From contig NZ_CP083951.1 in NCBI RefSeq assembly GCF_006440675.2, positions 1,240,001 to 1,304,000 on the forward strand: 64,000 bases of DNA. The letters are read 5' to 3'. Positions 1 through 7,653 of this stretch are shown here, piece after piece (positions within the stretch are counted from its first letter, which is position 1; the number at the start of each line of letters is the position of its first letter). The translations under genes were made by a program, and so were the position numbers. This stretch comes from Mesorhizobium sp. B2-8-5. Lineage in GTDB: Bacteria > Pseudomonadota > Alphaproteobacteria > Rhizobiales > Rhizobiaceae. The notes beneath the pieces are model-generated. The model was given only the letters and a program-made list of their open reading frames with translations, made no database searches and was not told the origin of the DNA.

Positions 1-262
1 TCGAAGCCGCCGGGAATGGACCGCGGCATTGCTTTGACCTTTCGTTTCAATGCACGTCGTTGTATCGAACGACAAGGCCGAACGATGCCGGATCGGCAAT
101 CGAGCCAAGGCGCCTGCCCCAGGCGGCGGCAAGATCAAGGGGGGCTGGCTTGGAAGAGCAAGCGACATGTGAGACCCGGCGAAGCCGGGCTGGAACGTGC
201 AGGCTCCACGACAGGCGCGCTTGTCGCCAGGATGGAATCGGCGACCGGAAGCAGCCTGCCGC
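1..262. other. Left-edge stretch, no gene recognised
   Basis: I see no recognisable gene here. A short open frame of about 40 codons starts at position 51 on the + strand, but nothing about it resembles a known family. The stretch may be the leader of the gene starting at 263 or the tail of an intergenic region cut by the window edge. Confidence 0.4.
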
Positions 263-1909
263 ATGATCGCGCCACCCATTCTCACCGCGAGCCGGCTTGG
301 GCTTATTGTGACGCCGGACATGTTGCCCGGCGGCGATGGGATCAACATCAACGGGCCGTCGCTTATCGGCATGCCGGACTGGGCGCCTGGGCGGCAGGGC
401 GCCTACTATCTCTATTTCGCCGATCACGGGGGTTCTTATATCCGCCTCGCCTACGCCGATTCGATCGAAGGCCCGTGGCGCATCCATCCCGGCGGGGTAC
501 TGTCCCTCGCTCAATGTCCGTTCATCAAAGGCCACATCGCGTCTCCCGACGTTCATGTCGATCAGCGGAATCGCCGCTTCGTTATGTATTTTCACGGACC
601 GGCAAAAGGCGGAGAAGGCCAGACGACCTTTGCCGCGACATCCGGTGACGGCCTTCATTTCAATCCGCTTTCCGAGCCGCTCGGGCCTTCCTATGCCCGG
701 TTCTTCCGCCACGATCAGTGGTGGTACGGTCTTCTCGGGACAGGAGCCATCACCGTCTTCCGCTCCAGGACCGGCATCTCCGATTTCGAACGGGGCCCGG
801 CCGTTCTGTCCGGCATGAAGCATCTTCCCACCCCGAGGCATCTTGCACTGCAGAAATCCGGTCGCTGGCTGCGGGTCTTTTACACGCGCAGGGGCGACGC
901 GCCGGAACGGATACTTCACGGCACGATCGATCTCGCCGAGGACTGGAGACGCTGGACGGTCAAGGGCGAGACCGTACTGCTGCGGCCGCAGACGGACTTC
1001 GAAGGCGCGGGCTTGCCGGTTTGCCCCAGCCGGGACGGGCCGGCCGAAGGCGCGGAGAACGCGTTGCGCGATCCTGCGATTTTCGAGGAGAGAGGCCGCA
1101 CCTGGCTGCTCTACGCCGTTGCCGGAGAGAGCGGCATCGCCTTGGCCGAGATCACGTCGAGGGACGTTCCTGGCAAAGCAGCCCAGATGCCGGCGACCAC
1201 TCTGCGCCGTGGCGCAAGACGACTGTTCTGGCGATTGCGCAAGGCTGCGCCCCGGCTGCCCTCTGCAATGACGTTTCGCAAAAGAATCTTCATTGCCGGC
1301 TGTGCTCGCAGCGGAACCACGCTAAGCCGTCGTTTGATGGCGTGTTTCGACGATATCTATGTTCATAGGGACGAAGCGCCGTATCAGGCGCTGCTCGAAC
1401 TGGATCGCCCCGAAGTCAATCTGGTCGTCAAACGCACCTATGAGAGCCATAAGGACATCGAGCATCTGCCTGGCTCGGTCGGATTGATCTATTGCGTGCG
1501 GCATCCTTTCGACGTGCTCACAAGCTCCCATCCAGAGACGGTGAACGAACGGCGTTTTCACGTAACGACCGAGCGCTGGGAGGCGGAGTATGACGGGTTG
1601 ACGCGCCTTAGAAAGGCTCAACCCGAAAGAGCCGTTTTCTATCTGCGCTATGAGGAATTGATCGCCGAACCCGATATCGTCCAGGGCAGGATCGCCCGGT
1701 CGTTCGGCCTGTCACCGGTCACGCTTTACAGCCGCGATGCGGACAATCCGATACGGCCGACGTCGCTGAGAAAATGGGAGCGCAATGAAGAATTCCAGAC
1801 CTATCTGCATAGCCTGCCAGCGGCGTTCCTCGCCCGCGTGGAGAGCTTCTGCCACGAATTCGGCTACGAAATGCCGGCCTACACCTTGAACGCGGGAACG
1901 GCGCGGTGA
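263..1909 (+). CDS. Glycosidase-like beta-propeller fused to a sulfotransferase-like domain
   Basis: A 548-residue protein with two parts. Residues about 1-310 resemble the five-bladed propeller of GH43-type glycosidases: repeated aromatic strand motifs (YYLYFADHGG, FVMYFHGP, WLLYAVAGE) and RDPAIF-like segments. From about residue 336 it reads as a P-loop sulfotransferase, with the PAPS-binding loop FIAGCARSGTTL and a later CVRHPFDV that fits the 3'-phosphate site. ATG 263 was chosen because the upstream extension of the frame has no family-like sequence. An internal ATG at 1268 sits exactly at the domain boundary. The stop overlaps the recQ start (TGATG). Substrate unknown; tailoring of a surface or secreted glycan is an inference. 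Confidence 0.7.
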   Translation: MIAPPILTASRLGLIVTPDMLPGGDGININGPSLIGMPDWAPGRQGAYYLYFADHGGSYIRLAYADSIEGPWRIHPGGVLSLAQCPFIKGHIASPDVHVDQRNRRFVMYFHGPAKGGEGQTTFAATSGDGLHFNPLSEPLGPSYARFFRHDQWWYGLLGTGAITVFRSRTGISDFERGPAVLSGMKHLPTPRHLALQKSGRWLRVFYTRRGDAPERILHGTIDLAEDWRRWTVKGETVLLRPQTDFEGAGLPVCPSRDGPAEGAENALRDPAIFEERGRTWLLYAVAGESGIALAEITSRDVPGKAAQMPATTLRRGARRLFWRLRKAAPRLPSAMTFRKRIFIAGCARSGTTLSRRLMACFDDIYVHRDEAPYQALLELDRPEVNLVVKRTYESHKDIEHLPGSVGLIYCVRHPFDVLTSSHPETVNERRFHVTTERWEAEYDGLTRLRKAQPERAVFYLRYEELIAEPDIVQGRIARSFGLSPVTLYSRDADNPIRPTSLRKWERNEEFQTYLHSLPAAFLARVESFCHEFGYEMPAYTLNAGTAR

Positions 1910-3744
1910 TGCCGGCGCAGGCAGTGAGCATCCGGGCCGAGGATCACAAGCGGCGCGTCCTGAAGGATGTGTTCGGCTTCGACGATTTTCGCCCCGGGCA
2001 AGCGACCGTGATCGAGGCGTTGCTGTCCGGGCGGCATGTGCTGGCGGTGATGCCGACAGGCGCCGGCAAATCGCTCTGCTATCAGGTTCCGGCGCTGGTC
2101 AAAGGCGGGCTTACCATCGTGGTGTCGCCGCTGGTGGCGCTGATGCAGGACCAGGTCGCCGCCTTGCGCCTTGCCGGCGTGGCCGCCGACACCATCAATT
2201 CCTCGCTCGACCGCGACGCCAATGTCGCTGCCTGGCGCCGCGTGGCGTCCGGGCAGACGCGGCTGCTCTATATGGCGCCGGAGCGGCTGATGACGGAGCG
2301 GATGCTCGAAGCCCTGTCCCGGCTCGATGTCGGCCTGATTGCCATCGACGAGGCGCATTGCATCTCGCAATGGGGACCGGCCTTCCGGCGCGAATATGAA
2401 GACCTGTCGCAATTGCGCGGCGTGTTTCCGCAGGTGCCCATCATCGCGCTGACGGCGACGGCGGACGAGGCCACGCGCGCCGACATCGAAGCGCGGCTGT
2501 TTGCCGGGCGCGCCGAAACCCTGGTGCTGGGCTTCGACCGGCCCAATATCAAGCTGGCGATAGAGCCCAAGCAGGACAGCAAGCGCCAGCTGCTGCGCTT
2601 CATCGAGCGTCACCAGGGCAAGAGCGGCATCATCTATTGCCTGTCGCGCCGCAAGACAGAAGAAATGGCGGCTTTCCTGGAGAAGAACGGCGTGCGCGCG
2701 CTCGCCTACCATGCCGGCATGAGCAAGGAGGTGCGAGAGGCGAACCAGAACACCTTCATGAGCCTGTCCGGCGTCGTCATGGTGGCGACCATCGCTTTCG
2801 GCATGGGCATCGACAAGCCCGATGTCGCCTATGTCTTCCACACCGACCTGCCCGGCAGCCTGGAGGCGTATTACCAGGAGATCGGCCGTGCCGGCCGCGA
2901 TGGCCGAGCGGCGGAAGCGCACATGCTCTACGGCGCCGGCGACATCCGCACGCGCCGGATGTTCATCGACGACGAGGATACCTCGCCCGAGCACAAAAGA
3001 CGGGCGCATCGCCGGCTCGACACGCTGATCGGCTATTGCGAGACGGCGCAGTGCCGGCGCCAGGTGCTGCTCGGCTATTTCGGCGAGGAGGCGCAAGCCT
3101 GCGGCAATTGCGACAACTGCCTCGACCAGGCGCCGCGCGCCGATGGCGGGGCGGAGGCGCGGATCATCCTCGCGGCCGTCGTGCAGAGCGGCGAGCGCTT
3201 CGGCGCCGCCCATGTCATCGACATCCTGCTCGGCCACGAGACCGAAAAGGTGCTGGCCAGAGGCCATCAGCAGCTCGCCAGCTTCAGGACCGGCATCATG
3301 CACCGGAAGCCGGTCTGGCTGTCGCTCATCCGGCAACTTGTCGCCGGCGGCTTCCTGGTGCCGGATCCCGACGGCCATGGCGGCCTCGCCATCTCGGAAA
3401 GCGGCCGCGCGCTCGGCCGCGGCGAGGTTGCGTTCGAGTATCGTGTCGAAGGCCGGGACCGTCTGGCGCGCGGCAGGAAGCGTGCCGCGCAAGGCTCTGC
3501 CACGGGCGAGGGCGTGGACACTTCCTTGCTGGCCGCGCTCAAGACGCTGCGGCTGCGGCTCGCCAAGGAACGCCAGGTGCCGGCCTATGTGGTGTTTTCC
3601 GACCGCACCCTGATCGACATGGCCGAGCGCCGTCCGCGCGACCTCGACGACTTTGCCGAAGTGAACGGCGTGGGTGCAGCGAAGCTCAAGGAGTTCGGGG
3701 AGGCGTTCTTGAGTGCGATCGCGGCGCACCCGTCAGAAAGCTGA
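1909..3744 (+). CDS. recQ: ATP-dependent DNA helicase RecQ
   Basis: A 3'-5' superfamily 2 helicase that unwinds recombination and replication intermediates. Visible parts are Walker A GAGKS near residue 51, the DEAH box near 147 followed by CISQWG, a helicase C domain ending in EIGRAGRDG, and a four-Cys zinc site near 377-405 (CETAQC, then CGNCDNC). A winged-helix region follows, and the C-terminal HRDC domain contains DLDDFAEVNGVGAAKL. The 611-residue length is normal for RecQ. The start is ATG 1909, overlapping the previous stop; a GTG at 1906 is also possible. The loop after CISQWG reads PAFRREY instead of the usual HDFRPEY, a small departure next to the ATPase centre. Confidence 0.95.
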   Translation: MPAQAVSIRAEDHKRRVLKDVFGFDDFRPGQATVIEALLSGRHVLAVMPTGAGKSLCYQVPALVKGGLTIVVSPLVALMQDQVAALRLAGVAADTINSSLDRDANVAAWRRVASGQTRLLYMAPERLMTERMLEALSRLDVGLIAIDEAHCISQWGPAFRREYEDLSQLRGVFPQVPIIALTATADEATRADIEARLFAGRAETLVLGFDRPNIKLAIEPKQDSKRQLLRFIERHQGKSGIIYCLSRRKTEEMAAFLEKNGVRALAYHAGMSKEVREANQNTFMSLSGVVMVATIAFGMGIDKPDVAYVFHTDLPGSLEAYYQEIGRAGRDGRAAEAHMLYGAGDIRTRRMFIDDEDTSPEHKRRAHRRLDTLIGYCETAQCRRQVLLGYFGEEAQACGNCDNCLDQAPRADGGAEARIILAAVVQSGERFGAAHVIDILLGHETEKVLARGHQQLASFRTGIMHRKPVWLSLIRQLVAGGFLVPDPDGHGGLAISESGRALGRGEVAFEYRVEGRDRLARGRKRAAQGSATGEGVDTSLLAALKTLRLRLAKERQVPAYVVFSDRTLIDMAERRPRDLDDFAEVNGVGAAKLKEFGEAFLSAIAAHPSES

Positions 3745-3785
3745 CAACACGCACGTCTCAGCCTACTGCCGCCGGAGTCTGCCGC

Positions 3786-4358
3786 TTAACCCACGCCTTG
3801 GACGGCCTGAACCATGGCGTTTACGGCTTCAACGGGCTGCAGGCCAGCTTCGCGCACCAGCGTGCGCCAGGTGAAGAAGCTCAGCGCCACCCGTAGCAAC
3901 GCTCGCTGGCTGCCGCCAAGGCCTTCGCCGAGCACCCCCTGGCAGGTCGCGAAATACGGGCCGATGCTCATCTCGACAGCCTCCCGGGTTGGCGGGTGAT
4001 GTTCGGCGTCGCGCAACACGCTGGCCACCACGCTTTCATTGCGCCCGTACCATTCATAGATCGCCAGCAGCGCGATCCTCATCCGTTCGCCTGGGTCGGC
4101 CACAACTCGCCACGGCTCCGGGCTCGGCAGCGGATGCGTCTCCATATGCGTGCTCGAGCAGGCCTGCAGCAGGCTGCGCTCGTCGGGGAAGTGGGCGTAG
4201 AGCGTGTGTCGCTGAACGCCGGCACGCTCGGCGACCAAGCTGAAGGTCGTTGCTGCGGGACCAACGCTACCGTGCAGGTCGATCGCAGCTTCGACGATGC
4301 GCCGCCGGGTTTCCGCCTGCTGCTCGGCACGGCGTTTAAGGGTGTATTTGCGGGTCAT
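3786..4358 (-). CDS. TetR/AcrR family transcriptional regulator
   Basis: A 190-residue one-component repressor. The N-terminal TetR helix-turn-helix is clear: RRRIVEAAIDLHGSVGPAAT, then FSLVAERAGVQRHTLYAHF. The C-terminal ligand domain is not recognised. I prefer the start MTRKYTLKRR at 4358 over the frame's first ATG at 4388, because a palindrome that looks like its own operator (4367-4384) lies just upstream of 4358 and would otherwise be coding. It is transcribed away from the metallo-hydrolase gene at 4502, which is the likely target along with itself. The ligand is unknown. Confidence 0.85.
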   Translation of the reverse strand: MTRKYTLKRRAEQQAETRRRIVEAAIDLHGSVGPAATTFSLVAERAGVQRHTLYAHFPDERSLLQACSSTHMETHPLPSPEPWRVVADPGERMRIALLAIYEWYGRNESVVASVLRDAEHHPPTREAVEMSIGPYFATCQGVLGEGLGGSQRALLRVALSFFTWRTLVREAGLQPVEAVNAMVQAVQGVG

Positions 4359-4366
4359 GTATTTAA

Positions 4367-4384
4367 ATGCACACGTATGTGCAT
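4367..4384. promoter_or_regulatory. Probable TetR operator 1
   Basis: An imperfect 18-bp palindrome, ATGCACACGTATGTGCAT, lies directly upstream of the chosen TetR start. Its core CACACGTATGTG closely matches the second site 30 bp away. Paired similar palindromes between divergent TetR and target genes are the usual autoregulatory layout. Binding is inferred. Confidence 0.55.
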
Positions 4385-4390
4385 CCATTG

Positions 4391-4428
4391 TTGACAGGGC
4401 TCTAATATTTCGCTACACACATATGTAC
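4391..4428 (+). promoter_or_regulatory. Promoter of the metallo-hydrolase gene with overlapping TetR operator 2
   Basis: TTGACA at 4391-4396 is followed after 17 bp by TACACA at 4414-4419, a good sigma-70 arrangement. The second palindrome, TACACACATATGTAC at 4414-4428, covers the -10 element, so a bound repressor would block RNA polymerase. Its core matches the operator at 4367-4384. Confidence 0.5.
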
Positions 4429-4501
4429 TTCGATTTTGGTCGAAGTCCAGCCCGGGATCAACCGGGAGAGGGAACGCAACCATTGTTTTGCAGGAGATTC
4501 C

Positions 4502-5257
4502 ATGGAAACGAAAATCGACGAAATCGCCGAGGGCATCTACCGCCTATCGACCTATGTATCGGACATCGCTCCGCCCGTCGGCTTCACCTTCAACCAGTTC
4601 CTGGTCATGGGCGATGAGCCGCTCATGTTCCACACCGGTCTGCGGAAGCTGTTCGCGCTCAACCGCGACGCGCTTGCCCGTATCATCCCGCCGGAGCGTC
4701 TTCGCTGGATTGGATTTGGCCATTTCGAATCCGACGAATGCGGCGCCATGAACGAGTGGCTCTCCGTTGCGCCGCAAGCAACGGCCGCGCACGGACAGAC
4801 AGGCGTTTACGTGTCGCTCAACGATTTCGCGGATCGTGCGCCGCGGGTGCTGAAGGATGGCGAGGTGATGGACATCGGCGGCGGCAAGCGCGTGCGCTTC
4901 ATCGATACACCGCACACGCCGCATGGCTGGGACGCCGGCGTCATGTACGAGGAATCGACCGGCACCCTGCTCTGCGGCGATCTGTTCACCCAACTCGGCA
5001 ACGACCGCGCGCTGACCGACGGCGATGTTGTCGGCCCGGCGATCGCCGCCGAGGATCTGTTCAAATATTCGGCACTCAATCCCGGCATGGGCACGACGAT
5101 CCGCGAGCTTGCCAAGCTCGCGCCACGCACTCTGGCGCTCATGCACGGCCCGTCATTTTCCGGCGACGGGGCTGCGGCCCTGCGGGCGCTTGCCGACGAC
5201 TACGACCGCCGTGTCTCGGCTCAGATGACCGAAGCCATGCAGAGGCTGGCAGCATGA
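4502..5257 (+). CDS. MBL-fold metallo-hydrolase of the ODP (di-iron oxygen-binding) type
   Basis: A 251-residue metallo-beta-lactamase-fold protein. The metal motif reads GHFESDE near residues 73-79, that is H-x-E-x-D as in the flavodiiron/ODP branch and not the HxHxDH of hydrolases. Further candidate ligands are the His in DTPHTPHGWD, the Asp in LLCGDLF and the His in LMHGPSF. There is no flavodoxin domain, so it is a stand-alone ODP domain that may bind oxygen or act as a sensor; the reaction cannot be stated. ATG 4502 has a good ribosome site (AGGAG at about 4492). Probably controlled by the divergent TetR gene. Confidence 0.8.
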   Translation: METKIDEIAEGIYRLSTYVSDIAPPVGFTFNQFLVMGDEPLMFHTGLRKLFALNRDALARIIPPERLRWIGFGHFESDECGAMNEWLSVAPQATAAHGQTGVYVSLNDFADRAPRVLKDGEVMDIGGGKRVRFIDTPHTPHGWDAGVMYEESTGTLLCGDLFTQLGNDRALTDGDVVGPAIAAEDLFKYSALNPGMGTTIRELAKLAPRTLALMHGPSFSGDGAAALRALADDYDRRVSAQMTEAMQRLAA

Positions 5258-5473
5258 GCGCGCTCGTAGACGGTACAAAGACGGACTGCCGGATCACCGG
5301 CGTTTGCAGCCGGCAGGGGCGCACCTGCCCGAACGCCGGCTTCGTATGCTGCATCCTGCTTCGGGCTCAGGATGTCAGTCCTGCGAAGGGCACCGCGCGA
5401 ATGCGTAGCCTGAAATGAATGAGCGGCCTCCTTCGCCAAGGCTTCGGAGGCCATCTTCGCGAAGGATCGCCAA

Positions 5474-6478
5474 TCAGCTGGCGAGGCAGCATTTCTTGAA
5501 TTTCTTGCCGCTTCCGCAAGGGCACGGATCGTTGCGCCCGATGTCGCGCCAAGGGTTGGTGGCTGGTGTGACGCTGGAGAAGGCCCGGTCCAGCCATGAG
5601 GCTTGCCCATCCTCGTCCTCGTCAAGATCGAAATCGTCGTCGCCGAACTCGAAGTCGTCGTCGCCAAAATCGAAGTCGTCGTCATCGTCAAGGCCGCGGG
5701 TCCAATCCAGCGCCACAAGGACATCCTCGATGTAACTCAGACTGGCGCGATCGAACCGGCCGATGTCGCCGGGCTGCTGCTCGGCTTCCCGCAGGTCGCT
5801 TTCGAAATCACTGCGTTCAAGCGCATCTTCCGGGATACGGCCCTCGTCCCAAGCGCTGTAGACAAGCGGAACGAGGTCTCGCAGGTCAAGCATCGCGATG
5901 GCTTGCAGCCAGCCGATCCACGTGTAATCCCAGTCGTCGGCAAGCCTCTCCCTGTAGAACCGTTCCACGAAATCCCTTGTCCGGTCGCGCTCGATGCGAC
6001 CTTCCCAGGTCAAAAAGGTCACCGCGCCAAACGCCGCGTCGCGAATGAATTCGTCGGCGGAGCGGTCGGCAATGATGCCGAACAGCGCTTCGGCGTCGCC
6101 ATCGAATACGCCTACGATGATGCGCGACAAGGTTTCGGTTATGGCGTCGCCAAGCAGCCGGTCGGCTTCCTTCCCAGGGCGGCGCAGCAGACGCAGCAAA
6201 GGTTGGCATGCCTGGGTGTCACGGGCGCCGCCGAGGATATACACGCCCCTGAAGAGCAGCATCTCTTCATCGTCCGACAAAGGCTGTCCGTTGGCGGCGC
6301 GTTCAAGGACGGCGCGCAGCGCAGGCGCTGATTCTTCTATCCTGATCGTGCAGACCGCGATTGCGAGATTCGGCACCTCGCGTTCGGTCGCCACGGCATG
6401 GAGATAGCGGTCTATCGGATACAGCTCGAAGTCGCTGCTGTCGTCGGAAAGCAGCTTTTCCAAATCTTCTTTTTTCAT
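5474..6478 (-). CDS. DUF1186-like protein with C-terminal SEC-C zinc motif
   Basis: A protein of about 334 residues. The N-terminal two thirds are helical and HEAT-like and resemble the DUF1186 family. A very acidic stretch follows, made of repeated GDDDF units encoded by a near-perfect 21-bp tandem repeat around 5628-5690. The protein ends in a SEC-C motif (NDPCPCGSGKKFKKCC), the zinc-binding tail also found on SecA. The function is unknown; SEC-C tails often mediate ribosome or protein contacts. The start is uncertain: ATG 6478 (MKKEDLEK) is preferred over an in-frame GTG at 6538, but neither has a clear ribosome site. Confidence 0.75.
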   Translation of the reverse strand: MKKEDLEKLLSDDSSDFELYPIDRYLHAVATEREVPNLAIAVCTIRIEESAPALRAVLERAANGQPLSDDEEMLLFRGVYILGGARDTQACQPLLRLLRRPGKEADRLLGDAITETLSRIIVGVFDGDAEALFGIIADRSADEFIRDAAFGAVTFLTWEGRIERDRTRDFVERFYRERLADDWDYTWIGWLQAIAMLDLRDLVPLVYSAWDEGRIPEDALERSDFESDLREAEQQPGDIGRFDRASLSYIEDVLVALDWTRGLDDDDDFDFGDDDFEFGDDDFDLDEDEDGQASWLDRAFSSVTPATNPWRDIGRNDPCPCGSGKKFKKCCLAS

Positions 6479-6565
6479 CGCGTCCAGTCGCGTCGATGGA
6501 GCCCTGGCTAGGCGCCGTGCTATCGATTCCCCAGCCACACACTTGTGTCAATCATGAGAGCGACG

Positions 6566-6667
6566 ATGAGCGAATACCAATACTACGAATTCCAGGCGGT
6601 CGATCGTTCCCTTAGCAACACTGATCGCCAGGGGCGTTTCCTCGAACGTTTGACGTTGCCGGGATAG
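6566..6667 (+). pseudogene. 5' relic of a small hypothetical protein gene (MSEYQYYEFQAVDR...)
   Basis: A 33-codon frame starting MSEYQYYEFQAVDRSLS. From memory, this N terminus opens a much longer hypothetical protein common in rhizobia and other bacteria, in which it continues past a DRPL-like segment. Here the similarity stops after about 17 residues and a stop follows at 6665. I read it as the broken 5' end of that gene. No remainder was recognised downstream. Confidence 0.5.
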
Positions 6668-7045
6668 ATGGCGCTTCCCTGAGAAAGACGAACGGTCATC
6701 AACGCTCTGGGACCCGCAGGACGCACGCCTGCACCGTCGGATTCAGGCTGGGTCACGGGAGGGTGTCTTCCAGGACAGCTGCACAGGCGCGACCGGACTA
6801 CCGGCGACACCCCGAGGCGGGATACCCTTCGGAAGCGTCGTCCGTTCCGATGCCGTCGATATCATCAACAGGCGATTGTGCCGCTCCATGCCCAGACACG
6901 CCAGTCGTGCCCCCGATAGCCGGCAGTCTCACGATAAATGCGACTGAGGCAATGCGGATCGCTCGGCGGGCGATCGATGGCTGTGGCCGCCGAGCTGCCG
7001 GTCCGACGTCTCTGGCGAATAGCCCCGGCGCCAACAAGCCGCCGC
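6668..7045. other. Gene-poor stretch
   Basis: About 380 bases between the relic and the marR-type gene. Open frames on both strands here have no family-like sequence. It may hold decayed remains of the gene whose 5' end lies at 6566, but I could not recognise any. Confidence 0.4.
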
Positions 7046-7501
7046 TCAGCCCTCGCCGAGCTTGTTGGCGAGCTCCGCCTGGATCTGGCGCAAAACAACG
7101 GAGGCGGTCTCGAGCTCTTCGTCGCCGATCAGCGAGACCAGCTCGTGCCTGAGCTCGGCAAGCACCGCGTTGATGGTTTTCATCCGCGCCTCGCCTTCCT
7201 TGGTCAGCGACACGATCTTGGCCCGGCGGTCGCTTGGATCCTCCCGTCTCGCGACAAGGCCTTCCGCCACCAGAAGGTCGATAAGACGGACCAGCGAAGG
7301 ACCTTCGAGGCCGGCCTGTTCGGCAACCGCGCCCTGGCGAGCTTCGCCGCCCAATTGCCACAGCGCCAGAAGGGGCATGGCCATGGCGTGGGACAGGCCG
7401 CAGCGATCCAGCCGCTCGTTGGCGGTGCGGCGCCAGAGGCGCGCCACGTTGGTTATGATCTGGCCGATCGTTTCGCGGCTTCTGGACCGTTCATTTTCCA
7501 T
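7046..7501 (-). CDS. MarR family transcriptional regulator
   Basis: A 151-residue winged-helix regulator. The MarR core is visible: RQGAVAEQAGLEGPSLVRLIDLLVAEGLVARREDPSDRRAK, holding recognition helix and wing, with the family's DPSDRRA motif at the wing. It is divergent from the transporter operon beginning at 7654. MarR proteins next to FUSC/HlyD sets usually repress them until an aromatic or phenolic ligand binds; that is the likely role here but is inferred. The start codon abuts a pair of direct repeats at 7519-7541. Confidence 0.9.
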   Translation of the reverse strand: MENERSRSRETIGQIITNVARLWRRTANERLDRCGLSHAMAMPLLALWQLGGEARQGAVAEQAGLEGPSLVRLIDLLVAEGLVARREDPSDRRAKIVSLTKEGEARMKTINAVLAELRHELVSLIGDEELETASVVLRQIQAELANKLGEG

Positions 7502-7518
7502 TGCTAATCGTTCGCATA

Positions 7519-7541
7519 CAATCTATTAGGATGCAATCTAT
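7519..7541. promoter_or_regulatory. Candidate MarR binding region
   Basis: Two copies of CAATCTAT lie at 7519-7526 and 7534-7541, in the 152-bp gap between the marR-type gene and the transporter gene and close to the regulator's own start. The spacing of 15 bp and the location suggest a regulator site. There is no direct evidence of binding. Confidence 0.35.
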
Positions 7542-7653
7542 ATCGGCGAGACAACACGATCGATCCGTTGTATCCGGACAGATCCGTTCTCACCAAGTCT
7601 CCGTTCTCAACACGGGGGACCGGCCTCGGCCCGTTCCCCCAAAGGTGTTTTCG

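Noticed and set aside
47..919. 290-codon minus-strand frame at the left edge
   Set aside because: Antisense to the propeller domain of the fusion gene; no recognisable motif.
1879..3729. 616-codon open frame on the minus strand opposite recQ
   Set aside because: It mirrors recQ codon for codon and has the Arg/His/Ala-rich composition of an antisense shadow in GC-rich DNA; recQ motifs on the + strand are complete.
5600..5700. Possible CRISPR-like repeats
   Set aside because: The 21-bp units are tandem, without spacers, and encode an acidic tract of a protein.
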